This document shows positions 25,068-33,605 of a stretch of 64,000 bases of DNA, piece by piece (within the stretch, counting starts at the first letter, position 1; the number at the start of each line of letters is the position of its first letter). The notes under the pieces are model-generated. The model ran no database searches, was not told where the DNA came from, and worked only from the letters and a program-made list of their open reading frames with translations. Both the position numbers and the translations under genes were made by a program. The stretch covers positions 20,137 to 84,136 of the forward strand of contig NZ_JACEHE010000031.1 of NCBI RefSeq assembly GCF_013778455.1. Direction: 5' to 3'. Source of the stretch: Streptomyces himalayensis subsp. himalayensis (lineage in GTDB: Bacteria; Actinomycetota; Actinomycetes; Streptomycetales; Streptomycetaceae).

Positions 25068-25070
25068 TCC

Positions 25071-26885
25071 ATGAGCAAGACCAGCCAGAAACAGAGCACT
25101 GACGTGGAGACCCACCAGGAGACGGACCCCGTCGGCGAGCGCGCCCGGGGCGCGGCGCCGGACGAGGGCGATCTCGACGAAGCCGGATCGCAGCTGTCCA
25201 CCGCGCCCGTGGAGACGGTCGTGCCCGGCTCCTTCGGCGGGGTCCGTGCGCCCGGCGCCGCCGGATGGCTGGCCTGGGCCTGGCGGGAGACGGTCGGCTG
25301 GACCCGCTGGTTCTGGCGGCAGCTGACTTCCATGCGGGTCGCGCTGATCCTGCTGTTCCTGCTGTCGCTCGGCGCGATCCCGGGCTCGCTGATTCCGCAG
25401 ACCGGCAGCGACGAACTCAAGGTCCAGGACTTCAAGGCCGCGCACACGACGCTCGGGCCGATCTACGAGAAGCTCGGGCTCTTCAACGTCTACAGCTCGG
25501 TGTGGTTCTCCGCGATCTACATCCTGCTGTTCGTCTCCCTCATCGGCTGCATCGTGCCGCGCACCTGGCAGTTCGTCGGCCAGCTGCGCGGCCGTCCGCC
25601 GGGCGCGCCCAGGCGCCTGACCCGGCTGCCCGCGTACGCGACCTGGCGCACCGAGGCCGAACCCGAGCAGGTCCGCGCGGCCGCGCTCGCCCTGCTCAAG
25701 AAGCGCCGCTTCCGCGCCCACACGGCCGGAGACGCGGTCGCCGCCGAGAAAGGCTTTCTACGCGAGGCCGGCAACCTGGTCTTCCATATCGCGCTGATCG
25801 TGATGCTGATCGCCTTCGCCACCGGACAGCTGTTCAAGTCCGAGGGCGGCAAGCTGATCCTCGAGGGCGACGGCTTCTCCAACACGCTCACCCAGTACGA
25901 CGACTTCAAGTCCGGCAGCCTCTTCAACAGCGACGACCTCGCACCGTTCAGCTTCCAGCTCGACGACTTCGTGGGGACGTTCGAGCGCACCGGGCCGAAC
26001 AAGGGCACCGCCCGCACCTTCCGCGCGGACGTCACCTACAGCGAGGGTGCCGACGGCAAGGAGAAGAAGACCTCGATCGAGGTGAACAAGCCCCTCGAGA
26101 TCGACGGTTCGAAGGTCTACCTCATCGGCCACGGCTACGCCCCCGTCGTCACCGTCCGCGACGGCCGCGGCAAGGTCGTCTTCCAGCAGGCCGTTCCGCT
26201 CCTGCCGATCGACGCCAACATCACCTCGACCGGCGCCATCAAGGTCCTCGACGGCTACGCCGACAAGAACGGCAAGAAGGAGCAGCTCGGCTTCAACGCC
26301 TTCTTCGTGCCGACCTTCGCGGGCGCCGGCCACGGCGAGATGCTCTCCCAGTTCCCGGAGCTCGACTTCCCCGTGCTCGCGCTGTCCGCGTACCACGGCA
26401 GCCTCGGCGTCGACTCCGGCATCCCGCAGAACGTGTACCAGCTGGACACCTCCAAGATGAAGGAGTTCAAGGACGCCGACGGCGAGCTGCTGAAGAAGCG
26501 GCTGCTGCCCGGCGAGACCATGAAGCTCCCCGACGGCGCCGGCTCGATCACCTTCGAGAAGGACGTCAAGCAGTGGGCCACCTTCCAGATCTCCCAGCAG
26601 CCCGGCGACGGCTGGGCGCTCGGCGGAGCCATCGCCGCCATCGCGGGCCTGGCCGGTTCGCTGTTCATCCAGCGCCGCCGGGTGTGGGTCCGCGCCACCA
26701 CCGGTAACGACGGAATCACCGTCGTCGAGATGGCGGGCCTCGGCCGCAGCGAGTCCGCGAAGCTCCCCGAGGAACTGGGCGACCTCGCCGCGGTCCTGTA
26801 CGACAAGACGCCGCCCGCACCCGACACGGGCGAACCCACCCCCGACCCCCAAGCCGTACCTGCCGAAGGGGCTGAGAAGCAGTGA
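25071..26885 (+). CDS. resB: Cytochrome c biogenesis protein ResB
   Basis: A 604-residue System II component. A ~75-residue acidic cytoplasmic leader precedes 'QLTSMRVALILLFLLSLGAIPGSLIPQ', further helices ('FSAIYILLFVSLIGCIVPRTW', 'LVFHIALIVMLIAFATGQLF'), a large extracytoplasmic domain (~residues 260-520) and a final helix ('LGGAIAAIAGLAGSLFIQ'). With CcsB it forms the heme delivery and cytochrome c synthetase complex. It starts 4 nt after ccdA and overlaps ccsB by 4 nt. Confidence 0.94.
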   Translation: MSKTSQKQSTDVETHQETDPVGERARGAAPDEGDLDEAGSQLSTAPVETVVPGSFGGVRAPGAAGWLAWAWRETVGWTRWFWRQLTSMRVALILLFLLSLGAIPGSLIPQTGSDELKVQDFKAAHTTLGPIYEKLGLFNVYSSVWFSAIYILLFVSLIGCIVPRTWQFVGQLRGRPPGAPRRLTRLPAYATWRTEAEPEQVRAAALALLKKRRFRAHTAGDAVAAEKGFLREAGNLVFHIALIVMLIAFATGQLFKSEGGKLILEGDGFSNTLTQYDDFKSGSLFNSDDLAPFSFQLDDFVGTFERTGPNKGTARTFRADVTYSEGADGKEKKTSIEVNKPLEIDGSKVYLIGHGYAPVVTVRDGRGKVVFQQAVPLLPIDANITSTGAIKVLDGYADKNGKKEQLGFNAFFVPTFAGAGHGEMLSQFPELDFPVLALSAYHGSLGVDSGIPQNVYQLDTSKMKEFKDADGELLKKRLLPGETMKLPDGAGSITFEKDVKQWATFQISQQPGDGWALGGAIAAIAGLAGSLFIQRRRVWVRATTGNDGITVVEMAGLGRSESAKLPEELGDLAAVLYDKTPPAPDTGEPTPDPQAVPAEGAEKQ

Positions 26886-27964
26886 CTCTCGCCGCCGCAA
26901 CAAACGAGAATCTCGCGGAGATCAGCAACGTGCTGATCTACTCCGCGATGGCCGTCTACACCCTGGCCTTCTTCGCGCACATCGCCGAGTGGATCTTCGG
27001 CAGCCGCAGCAAGGTCAGCCGCACGGCCGCCGCGCTGACCGACAAGGGCACCGCCGGTCGGCAGGCGCCCGCGGTGACGGTCAAGTCCAAGGGCGGCACC
27101 GCCGTCCTGGAGCGCCCCCAGGTCGTCACCCGCTCCGCGTCCGGCACCCGCGACGTGCCGGACGGCCCCGGCGCGCACGGCGGCGACGAAAAGGGCGACC
27201 TCTACGGCCGGATCGCCGTGTCCCTCACGGTCCTCGCGTTCCTCGTCGAGGCGAGCGGTGTGCTCACCCGCGCGTGGTCGGTGCAGCGGGCGCCGTGGGG
27301 CAACATGTACGAGTTCAACATCACCTTCTCCACGGTCGCCGTCGGCGTGTACGTCACGCTGCTGGCGCTGAAGAAGAACGTCCGCTGGCTGGGCCTGCCG
27401 CTGGTCACCACGGTCCTGCTGGACCTCGGCCTCGCCGTCACGGTCCTCTACACCGCCAGCGACCAGCTCGTCCCGGCCCTCCACTCGTACTGGCTGTGGA
27501 TCCACGTCTCCACCGCGATCCTCTGCGGCGCGGTCTTCTACGTGGGCGCGGTAGGCACGCTGCTGTACCTGTTCCGCGACTCGTACGAGAACAAGCTCGC
27601 GAACGGCGGGCAGCCCGGCCGCTTCGCGACCTCCGTCCTGGAGCGCCTCCCGGCCGCCGCGACGCTCGACAAGTTCTCCTACCGCGTCAACGCCGCCGTC
27701 TTCCCGCTGTGGACGTTCACGATCATCGCGGGCGCCATCTGGGCGGGCGACGCCTGGGGCCGCTACTGGGGCTGGGACCCCAAGGAGACCTGGTCGTTCA
27801 TCACCTGGGTCGCGTACGCCTGCTACCTGCACGCCCGCGCGACCGCAGGCTGGAAGGGCCGCAAGGCCGCCTACCTGGCCCTGATCGCCTTCGGCTGCTG
27901 GCTGTTCAACTACTACGGCGTGAACATCTTCGTCAGCGGCAAGCATTCGTACGCGGGCGTCTGA
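26882..27964 (+). CDS. ccsB: Cytochrome c synthetase subunit CcsB/ResC
   Basis: A 360-residue membrane protein with the heme-handling WWD domain 'WGRYWGWDPKETWSFITW' at residues ~295-312 and conserved His in flanking helices ('HSYWLWIHVSTAI', 'YACYLHARAT'). An ~85-residue cytoplasmic loop follows TM1. GTG start overlaps the resB stop. It completes the System II unit and is followed by a terminator. Confidence 0.95.
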   Translation: MTLAAATNENLAEISNVLIYSAMAVYTLAFFAHIAEWIFGSRSKVSRTAAALTDKGTAGRQAPAVTVKSKGGTAVLERPQVVTRSASGTRDVPDGPGAHGGDEKGDLYGRIAVSLTVLAFLVEASGVLTRAWSVQRAPWGNMYEFNITFSTVAVGVYVTLLALKKNVRWLGLPLVTTVLLDLGLAVTVLYTASDQLVPALHSYWLWIHVSTAILCGAVFYVGAVGTLLYLFRDSYENKLANGGQPGRFATSVLERLPAAATLDKFSYRVNAAVFPLWTFTIIAGAIWAGDAWGRYWGWDPKETWSFITWVAYACYLHARATAGWKGRKAAYLALIAFGCWLFNYYGVNIFVSGKHSYAGV

Positions 27965-27979
27965 CCTGTCGTTCGACCG

Positions 27980-28019
27980 AGGCCGGTTCCCTTGTGACGT
28001 GAGTCATGGGAGCCGGCCT
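27980..28019 (+). terminator. Terminator of the cytochrome c maturation operon
   Basis: Stem of 12 bp (AGGCCGGTTCCC with GGGAGCCGGCCT, one G-U pair) at 27980-27991 and 28008-28019, followed by TCGTCG. It lies 15 nt after the ccsB stop. Confidence 0.8.
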
Positions 28020-28108
28020 TCGTCGTGCGGCGGGCCGCTGCCCGTAAGGAGCCGGTGGTGGCATGGGCAAGGGGTGCAGGCGCCGCCTTCGCGGGCCACG
28101 CTGGTGTC

Positions 28109-28618
28109 ATGGACGAAACCATCGAGCACGGCACCAGCCGGACCGCGGGCGACACCCATACGCTCCACTTCCTGCTGCACCTCGCCCACCCTGTGGAGGA
28201 GGTCTGGACGGCGGTGGCCACAGCCGAGGGGCTGCGCGGATGGCTGGCCGCCGCCGATGTGCTCGAGCCGCGGCTCGGCGGCGCGGTCACGCTGCGCTGG
28301 CTCACCACAGGCGAGGGTGAGGCGATCGTCGCCACGGGCCGGATCACCGCGTGGGACGTGGAACGGGTCGCCGAGTACACGATGACGTCGTTCCACGGCC
28401 GAATCCGCTTCCACCTGGAACCGGCGCGTCCTGCCGGCACCACGCTCCGCTTCACCAACGAGCTCCAGGGCGACGACGAGCTGCGCCTCGACTGCCTGGC
28501 CGCCTGGCACCAACACTTCGAATACCTGCTCGACGCGCTCGACGACCGGCCCGTGTACTGGTCGGCCTGGACGCCGGACCGGTGGCAGGAGCTGCGAGGC
28601 GCGTACGCCGAGCGGTAG
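28109..28618 (+). CDS. SRPBCC/AHSA1-like domain protein
   Basis: A 169-residue START-like protein: 'HTLHFLLHLAHPVEEVWTAVATAEGLRGWLAAADVLEPRLGGAVTLRW' begins the helix-grip fold and 'TTLRFTNELQGDDELRLDCLAAWHQHFEYLLDALD' is the long C-terminal helix. It probably binds a small hydrophobic ligand. ATG at 28109 is where homology starts; longer frames upstream look artefactual. It converges on the dioxygenase gene. Confidence 0.88.
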   Translation: MDETIEHGTSRTAGDTHTLHFLLHLAHPVEEVWTAVATAEGLRGWLAAADVLEPRLGGAVTLRWLTTGEGEAIVATGRITAWDVERVAEYTMTSFHGRIRFHLEPARPAGTTLRFTNELQGDDELRLDCLAAWHQHFEYLLDALDDRPVYWSAWTPDRWQELRGAYAER

Positions 28619-28666
28619 CGCCACGCAGAGGTGGCACTCCGAAGTGGTACTTCTCGCCGTCAGCCG

Positions 28667-29668
28667 TCAGCCGACCGTGATCGCGTCCAGTTGCGCACGC
28701 AGATAGACGTGCGAGTCCACCGGCTCGTACGCGACCCGGCCCACGGGCGCGGGAACGGACTCCACCAGCGTGCCCGGCGTGCACTCGCCGAAGTACACGA
28801 GGGACATCAGCTCCTCGGCGGGAGCGTCCGCCGGCGGGGGCAGCACGCGATGGCGGCCCGAGCGCCAGCGGTCGCCGGTCCAACGGGCCATGAGGTCACC
28901 GATGTTGATGGTGAAGGCCTCCGGGTCGTACGGCGCGTCCTCCCAGCCGCCCTCGTCCGTGAACACCTGGAGACCGCCCTTGCCGGCCTGCCGGTCGAGG
29001 ATCGTGACCGTGCCGAAGTCGGTGTGCGGGCCGATGCGGAACTGGCCTTCCTGTGGAGCCCCGACGACCTCCGTGCCCGGATACCAGTTGATGTTGAAGC
29101 CGTACGTCGGGTGATCCATGTGCCGCGTGAAGAAGCCGGATTCGAGTCCGAGGGCCTCGCCGAGCAGGGAGAGGAGCTGGTTCTCCAGCTCGCCCATCCG
29201 CGCCAGGTACTCCTCGCACAGCATCTGGAGTTCCGGCACCTCCGCCGGCCACACGTTGGGGGCGTACCACTCCGCGTTGATCTCGGGGTCCTCGAAGGGC
29301 TCGTGCGTCGCGAAGGTCAGGGACTCCTTCAGGTCGGGCGGGGTCTCCGTACCCTCCGAGTAGCCGTTGGCCTCCGCGCCAGGCCCGAGCCAGCCTCGGC
29401 CGCCGACCTTCGCCGAGTACGGCTCCTTGACGGACGCAGGCAGGGCGAAGAACTCGCGGGCGGCCGCCCGGATCCGCGCCCGCAGCGACGGGTCCACGCC
29501 GTGTCCGGTCACCAGCAGGAACCCGGCGGTCTGCAGGGCCTCGTCGACGGTGCGGGCGATCTCCGCCCGGGCCTCCGGGTCGCCGGTGAGCCAGGGCCGG
29601 AGATCGATGGTGGGGATACGGGGCTTGGGCTGCCGTCCAGCCGACTGCTCGGTCAAAGCCTCAGTCAT
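28667..29668 (-). CDS. 2-oxoglutarate/Fe(II) dioxygenase, isopenicillin N synthase family
   Basis: A 333-residue oxygenase. The N-terminal DIOX_N part is 'IPTIDLRPWLTGDPEARAEIARTVDEALQTAGFLLVTGHGV', and the jelly-roll core has the Fe site H-x-D in 'IGPHTDFGTVTIL', the distal His in 'RSGRHRVLPP' with Arg for 2-oxoglutarate, and 'NINWYPG'. It overlaps the nucleoside deaminase gene upstream by 8 nt, so the two form an operon divergent from a PucR regulator. The substrate is unknown; oxidation of a purine or pyrimidine derivative is a reasonable guess from context. Confidence 0.9.
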   Translation of the reverse strand: MTEALTEQSAGRQPKPRIPTIDLRPWLTGDPEARAEIARTVDEALQTAGFLLVTGHGVDPSLRARIRAAAREFFALPASVKEPYSAKVGGRGWLGPGAEANGYSEGTETPPDLKESLTFATHEPFEDPEINAEWYAPNVWPAEVPELQMLCEEYLARMGELENQLLSLLGEALGLESGFFTRHMDHPTYGFNINWYPGTEVVGAPQEGQFRIGPHTDFGTVTILDRQAGKGGLQVFTDEGGWEDAPYDPEAFTINIGDLMARWTGDRWRSGRHRVLPPPADAPAEELMSLVYFGECTPGTLVESVPAPVGRVAYEPVDSHVYLRAQLDAITVG

Positions 29669-30152
29669 CGCCGATGTCCTCGTTCCACAGAGCGGGGTTG
29701 TTCTTGATGAAGTCGTGCATCAGGGCGATGCACTCGGGGTCGTCGAGCTGCACGATCTCCACGCCGTGCTGAGCCAGCCAGTCGTGCCCGCCCTGGAAGG
29801 TCTCGGACTCGCCGATGACGACCCGCGAGATCCCGAACTGCCGGACCAGACCGCTGCAGTACCAGCAGGGGGACAGGGTCGTCACCATCGTCGTACCGCG
29901 GTAGGTCCGCTGCCGCCCGGCGTTGCGGAACGCCGCCGTCTCCGCGTGCATCGACGGGTCGCCGTCCTGGACGCGGCGGTTGTGGCCGCGGCCGAGCAGC
30001 CGCCCGTCGGCGCCGTACAGCGCCGCGCCGATGGGGATACCGCCCTCCGCAAGACCGGCCCGCGCCTCGGCGACGGCCGTGGCGAGCCACTGCCGCGCCT
30101 GCTCGAGACCGTCCGTGGGATCACCGGGCCTCATGGCTTCCATGCGCTCCAT
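29661..30152 (-). CDS. Nucleoside/cytosine deaminase-family protein
   Basis: A 163-residue zinc deaminase: 'DPSMHAETAAFRNAGR' supplies His and catalytic Glu and 'LSPCWYCSGLVRQFG' the two Cys. The pattern and the C-terminal 'HDWLAQHGVEIVQLDDPECIALMHDFIKNNPALWNEDIG' resemble yeast-type cytosine deaminase rather than TadA. Start options are ATGs at 30152, 30143 and 30134; 30152 has AGGAG 9 nt upstream. Operon with the dioxygenase; divergent PucR gene 105 bp away. An NCS1 permease is encoded about 5 kb away. Confidence 0.88.
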   Translation of the reverse strand: MERMEAMRPGDPTDGLEQARQWLATAVAEARAGLAEGGIPIGAALYGADGRLLGRGHNRRVQDGDPSMHAETAAFRNAGRQRTYRGTTMVTTLSPCWYCSGLVRQFGISRVVIGESETFQGGHDWLAQHGVEIVQLDDPECIALMHDFIKNNPALWNEDIGDD

Positions 30153-30257
30153 GCCTCCACTCTCCTGTGGCCGAAACACCAGGGCAACGTGCGGAAAGTA
30201 CTCTCCGGGCAGCCCGCAGCCGGACGAACTGTCAGCGGCCAGCCCCAGGAGGTCCTC

Positions 30258-31553
30258 GTGCCCGCACTCACGCTCCGCGAGATCCTCGCCCTCGACGCCA
30301 TCCGCGACACCGAGCCGCAGCTGGTCGCGGGCGAGGGAGCGCTGGACCGGCCGGTGCGCTGGGTGCACTCCAGCGAGGTGTACGAGGGCGCCAACTTCCT
30401 CGACGGCGGCGAACTGCTGCTCACCAACGGCTTCGGCCTGACCGACGCGGACGAGGCGACCCGGCGGCGCTACGTCCGTGAACTCGCCGCCCGCGGCGCC
30501 GCCGGCCTCGCCGTCGAGGTCGGCCGGTCGCTGCCGCGGATGCCGGACGAGGTCGCCGACGAGGCCCGGTCGGTCGGGCTGCCGCTGCTGGCGCTGCGGC
30601 GCGTCGTCCCGTTCGTACGGCTCACCGAGGCCGCGAACCGCGCGATCGTCACGCGCGGGCTTTCGGGCCGTTCCGTACGGCCCTGGGGCGCCGACCACAC
30701 GGCGGCGCTGCTGGCCGACCTCGCGGACGGGCAGGCGCTCAACCAGCCGGAGGTCGAGGCACGGGCCGCTCTCGCGGACTTCCATCCCGCGCCGGGCGCC
30801 CGGTTGGTCGGGGTGTCCGTGCACGGGCCGGGGCACCTGGCCCTGGCCGCCGTCGACCGGGCGGCCCGCGTCCTCGGCGGGGCCGGGGCGCTGCGGGCCG
30901 CGTTCCCCGGCGACGTACTGGCGCTGCTCGCGCTGCCCGCCGCGGCCGGGGGGCCGGGCGCGGGGACGCGACCGGGGAGCGCGCGGGATCCGGTACGCGC
31001 GGTGCAGGACGCGTTCCACGCGGCCGCCGAGCCTGGGGTGACCGTCGCGGTCGGGCACGCGGTGGCGGCGGGCGCCGGGTGGCTGCGCTGGAGCGAGACG
31101 CTGCGGGCCGCTCGTACGGCGCTGGAGCTGGCGCTCACCGTGCCGGCGGCCGAACCCGAAGACGGACAGGGCCCCTTGGTGACGTCGTCCCGCGCGCTCG
31201 CCCTCGAACGGGAGCTCACCCGCGGCGGTGTCGACGCCAACCGCGACCGCCTCGCCCGCCTGGTCCAGCACACCCTCGGCCCCCTCTTCGAATGGGAGGC
31301 CGCCCACCCCAGCGACCTGGTCCGCACCCTGGAGGTCCACCTCCGCCACGGCTGCTCCCCGACCCGCACGGCCGCCCTCCTGCACATCGGCCGCCAGTCC
31401 CTCTACCAGCGCCTGGAGCGCATCGAGTCCCTACTGGGCCTGGAGGTCGACGACCCGGACCTGCTGGGGGAACTGCTGGCGGCGACGTGCGCGCATCGGG
31501 TGGTACGGGGGGTTCGGGCGGCGGCTGCGGGAGGGCTGCGGACGGTGGCGTGA
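30258..31553 (+). CDS. PucR-family transcriptional regulator
   Basis: A 431-residue regulator: N-terminal purine-catabolism regulatory domain ('PALTLREILALDAIRDTEPQLVAGEGALDRPVRWVHSSE'), central variable region, and C-terminal PucR helix-turn-helix ('LVRTLEVHLRHGCSPTRTAALLHIGRQSLYQRLERIESLLG'). GTG at 30258 has AGGAGG 5 nt upstream. It is divergent from the deaminase/dioxygenase operon, which it probably controls in response to purine or nitrogen status. Confidence 0.92.
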   Translation: MPALTLREILALDAIRDTEPQLVAGEGALDRPVRWVHSSEVYEGANFLDGGELLLTNGFGLTDADEATRRRYVRELAARGAAGLAVEVGRSLPRMPDEVADEARSVGLPLLALRRVVPFVRLTEAANRAIVTRGLSGRSVRPWGADHTAALLADLADGQALNQPEVEARAALADFHPAPGARLVGVSVHGPGHLALAAVDRAARVLGGAGALRAAFPGDVLALLALPAAAGGPGAGTRPGSARDPVRAVQDAFHAAAEPGVTVAVGHAVAAGAGWLRWSETLRAARTALELALTVPAAEPEDGQGPLVTSSRALALERELTRGGVDANRDRLARLVQHTLGPLFEWEAAHPSDLVRTLEVHLRHGCSPTRTAALLHIGRQSLYQRLERIESLLGLEVDDPDLLGELLAATCAHRVVRGVRAAAAGGLRTVA

Positions 31554-31563
31554 GGATCGCTCT

Positions 31564-31637
31564 GTTGTGGGCAGGCGTTCCGCAGGGCTGGGGGCACCTC
31601 CCAGCGGTAGCTGGGGGAGGGTGGGCACAACCCACGA
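31564..31637. repeat. Intergenic G/C-tract repeat with internal hairpins
   Basis: Begins TTGTGGGCAGGCGTTCC and contains two adjacent hairpins (CTGGGGGCACCTCCCAG type, then AGCTGGGGGAGGGTGGGCAC). Close relatives, partly in reverse orientation, occur at 44260-44560 and in part at 21970-22020. It lies between the convergent PucR and glycosyltransferase genes and may act as terminator. Confidence 0.75.
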
Positions 31638-31674
31638 CGCAGGGCGCCTCAGGGTTCTAGGGCAACGCCCGGTG

Positions 31675-33264
31675 TTAAGGAGTCGCCGCAGGCGACAAGT
31701 AGGCCCGGTAGTGGGACATCCGACCAAGGTCCGGTAGCGGGTGCGGGCGCCACCCGCGGGCGTACGAGGGCGCGTCCTGGTCCCCGGAGACCAGAACAGC
31801 GACCGGCTCGTGCACCCCCACGGCGGCAAGCTCAGCCGCCGTGATGCTGGCGTCGTGCCCGCCGACCTGGCGGGATGCACACCCCGTGCGGAAGGCGACG
31901 CGAATCGCCTCGGTCCCGCTGACCGTGCACGGCGGCCGCACACCCTGCGCCCGCAGATCGGCCGCGACACGGGCGTAGTCGGCGGTGTCGGCGCGTACGC
32001 GGCCGGCGACGCCCTCGAGCACGCGGTACTGGATCGCCAGGTGCACGGCAACGGCGCCGGCGACAAGGGTCAGGACGGCCGGCCGCCACCCCCGCCGGAT
32101 CCGGCTGAGGCGGACAAGGCCGCACGCCACGCAGAAGCGGACCAGGCCGTACGCCACGGGCAGGGCCAGCAGCGAGTACGCCGGCAGCAGGAAACGCGGG
32201 GCCGCATAGCCGACGGTGAACAGATAGGGCGCGGCCAGCGCAGACCCGACCACCGTCGCCAGGACGACCGCGGCGCGGTGGCGGGTGCGGGCCGCCGCCC
32301 AGACGCCGCCCGCGACCAGCAGCGGCAGCGCCAAGAACCAGAGGGCGGTGACCGGATGCTTCCACGGCACGTCGCAGGGGCGGCACAGGGTGCGCCCGCC
32401 CAGCGCGCGTACGTGATCGTCGACCGCGAAGTACCAGCCCAGACGGCCCTGGATCTCGCTGGCGCGCTCCAGCCTCGCGAACAGACCGCCGTACCGGACG
32501 TACGCCTCGATGACCCACTCCGCGCACCCCAGAGCCAGGCCGGCGGCGAGGACGGCGAGCAGCAGAAGCCAGAGGCGCGGACGGATCCGGTGCCTGCGCA
32601 TGAGCAGGGCCGCCCCGGCGAGCGGCAGGACCAGCCACACCGCGTCCGTCGGGCGCATCAGCGCGGCCAGCGCCACCCCGGCGCCCAGTCCGGCCAGGGC
32701 CCAGCGGTCGCCGGGGTCCCTGACCGCGCGGAGAAAGCAGCCGGTCGCGGCGAGGACGCCGTACGCGACCCAGAGATTCGGCATCACCTGCGGGCCGTAG
32801 AACAGCGTCACCCACAGGCTCGCGAACAGCGCCCCGGCGACCGCGAGCACCGGCGCGGGCAGCAGCCGCCGCCACACCCACAGCGCCGCGAACAGCCCTG
32901 CGCCGGACAGCAGGGCCGGGTACACGCGGAGCGCCCCGGTGGAGGTGGTCAGGGCCGCGACGGGGGCGACGAGGAACGTGATGCCCCGCGCGCGGGGCGC
33001 GCTGAAGAACGCCGCCGGGGCCTGGTGGCTGACCTGACTGACGTACACGGTCTCGTCCCAGCCGAGCCCCAGACCGGGCACCACCAGGACGAGCTGGGCG
33101 AGCGTGAAGGCGGCGGCGACGGCCGCCAGCCAGGGAAGCGGATGGGCGATCGTCCCGGTGGTCCGAAGCGCCCTGCGACGCGCTCTCCGTCCGCGCGCCC
33201 CTTCACGGGCCTCGCGCGGCACGCCACGGTCCCGCGAGCCGGAGATCAAGCGTGATTGCTGCAT
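31675..33264 (-). CDS. GT-C fold (GT39-like) membrane glycosyltransferase, copy 2
   Basis: A 529-residue polytopic membrane protein, paralog of 3682-5439. Shared landmarks are 'LGLGWDETVYVSQV' with the catalytic acidic pair, 'AFFSAPRARGITFLVAP', 'LFYGPQVMPNLWVA' and the soluble C-terminal segment 'VAADLRAQGVRPPCTVSGTEAIRVAFRTGCAS'. It has ~10 hydrophobic helices. ATG at 33264 has GAGGAG upstream. It likely transfers a sugar from a polyprenyl phosphate outside the membrane; acceptor unknown. It is divergent from a SAM methyltransferase. Confidence 0.8.
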   Translation of the reverse strand: MQQSRLISGSRDRGVPREAREGARGRRARRRALRTTGTIAHPLPWLAAVAAAFTLAQLVLVVPGLGLGWDETVYVSQVSHQAPAAFFSAPRARGITFLVAPVAALTTSTGALRVYPALLSGAGLFAALWVWRRLLPAPVLAVAGALFASLWVTLFYGPQVMPNLWVAYGVLAATGCFLRAVRDPGDRWALAGLGAGVALAALMRPTDAVWLVLPLAGAALLMRRHRIRPRLWLLLLAVLAAGLALGCAEWVIEAYVRYGGLFARLERASEIQGRLGWYFAVDDHVRALGGRTLCRPCDVPWKHPVTALWFLALPLLVAGGVWAAARTRHRAAVVLATVVGSALAAPYLFTVGYAAPRFLLPAYSLLALPVAYGLVRFCVACGLVRLSRIRRGWRPAVLTLVAGAVAVHLAIQYRVLEGVAGRVRADTADYARVAADLRAQGVRPPCTVSGTEAIRVAFRTGCASRQVGGHDASITAAELAAVGVHEPVAVLVSGDQDAPSYARGWRPHPLPDLGRMSHYRAYLSPAATP

Positions 33265-33605
33265 GGCCTGGTCTCCTCGCTCGACAGTGCGGAGGGCGGT
33301 CTCGGTCGGGTCGGCGATCCAAGGCCTGGTGATCGCAGCCCGGTGATCCCGTCGTGACCCCTCCACGCTGCGGGTGGCCGCCGCCGTCCACCACGTCGAC
33401 GCGCCACTCGGTCGAAGGACTCTCCCGAACGGCCGAGCCCACGGCCGCCCACGGCTCCCCGGGGCACGGAACGGCAGGCCGAGGCCGTGCCGAACGGTGC
33501 CGCGCGACGCGCTGCGGCCGAACGGGTGACGCGGAAATGGGACGGGCGCAGGGAGCGTCGCTAGCATCCGCGAAGGGGCAGTCCACGAATGGCACGGAGG
33601 CCGTC
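33265..33605. other. 341-bp divergent intergenic region
   Basis: Spacer between the glycosyltransferase (minus) and methyltransferase (plus). It should contain both promoters. It has GC-rich imperfect inverted stretches around 33440-33520 but no motif I can name and no supported gene. Confidence 0.5.

Noticed and set aside
30153..31385. Minus-strand extension of the deaminase gene through the PucR gene
   Set aside because: Antisense to a confident PucR gene and without family features; deaminase starts are available at 30134-30152.
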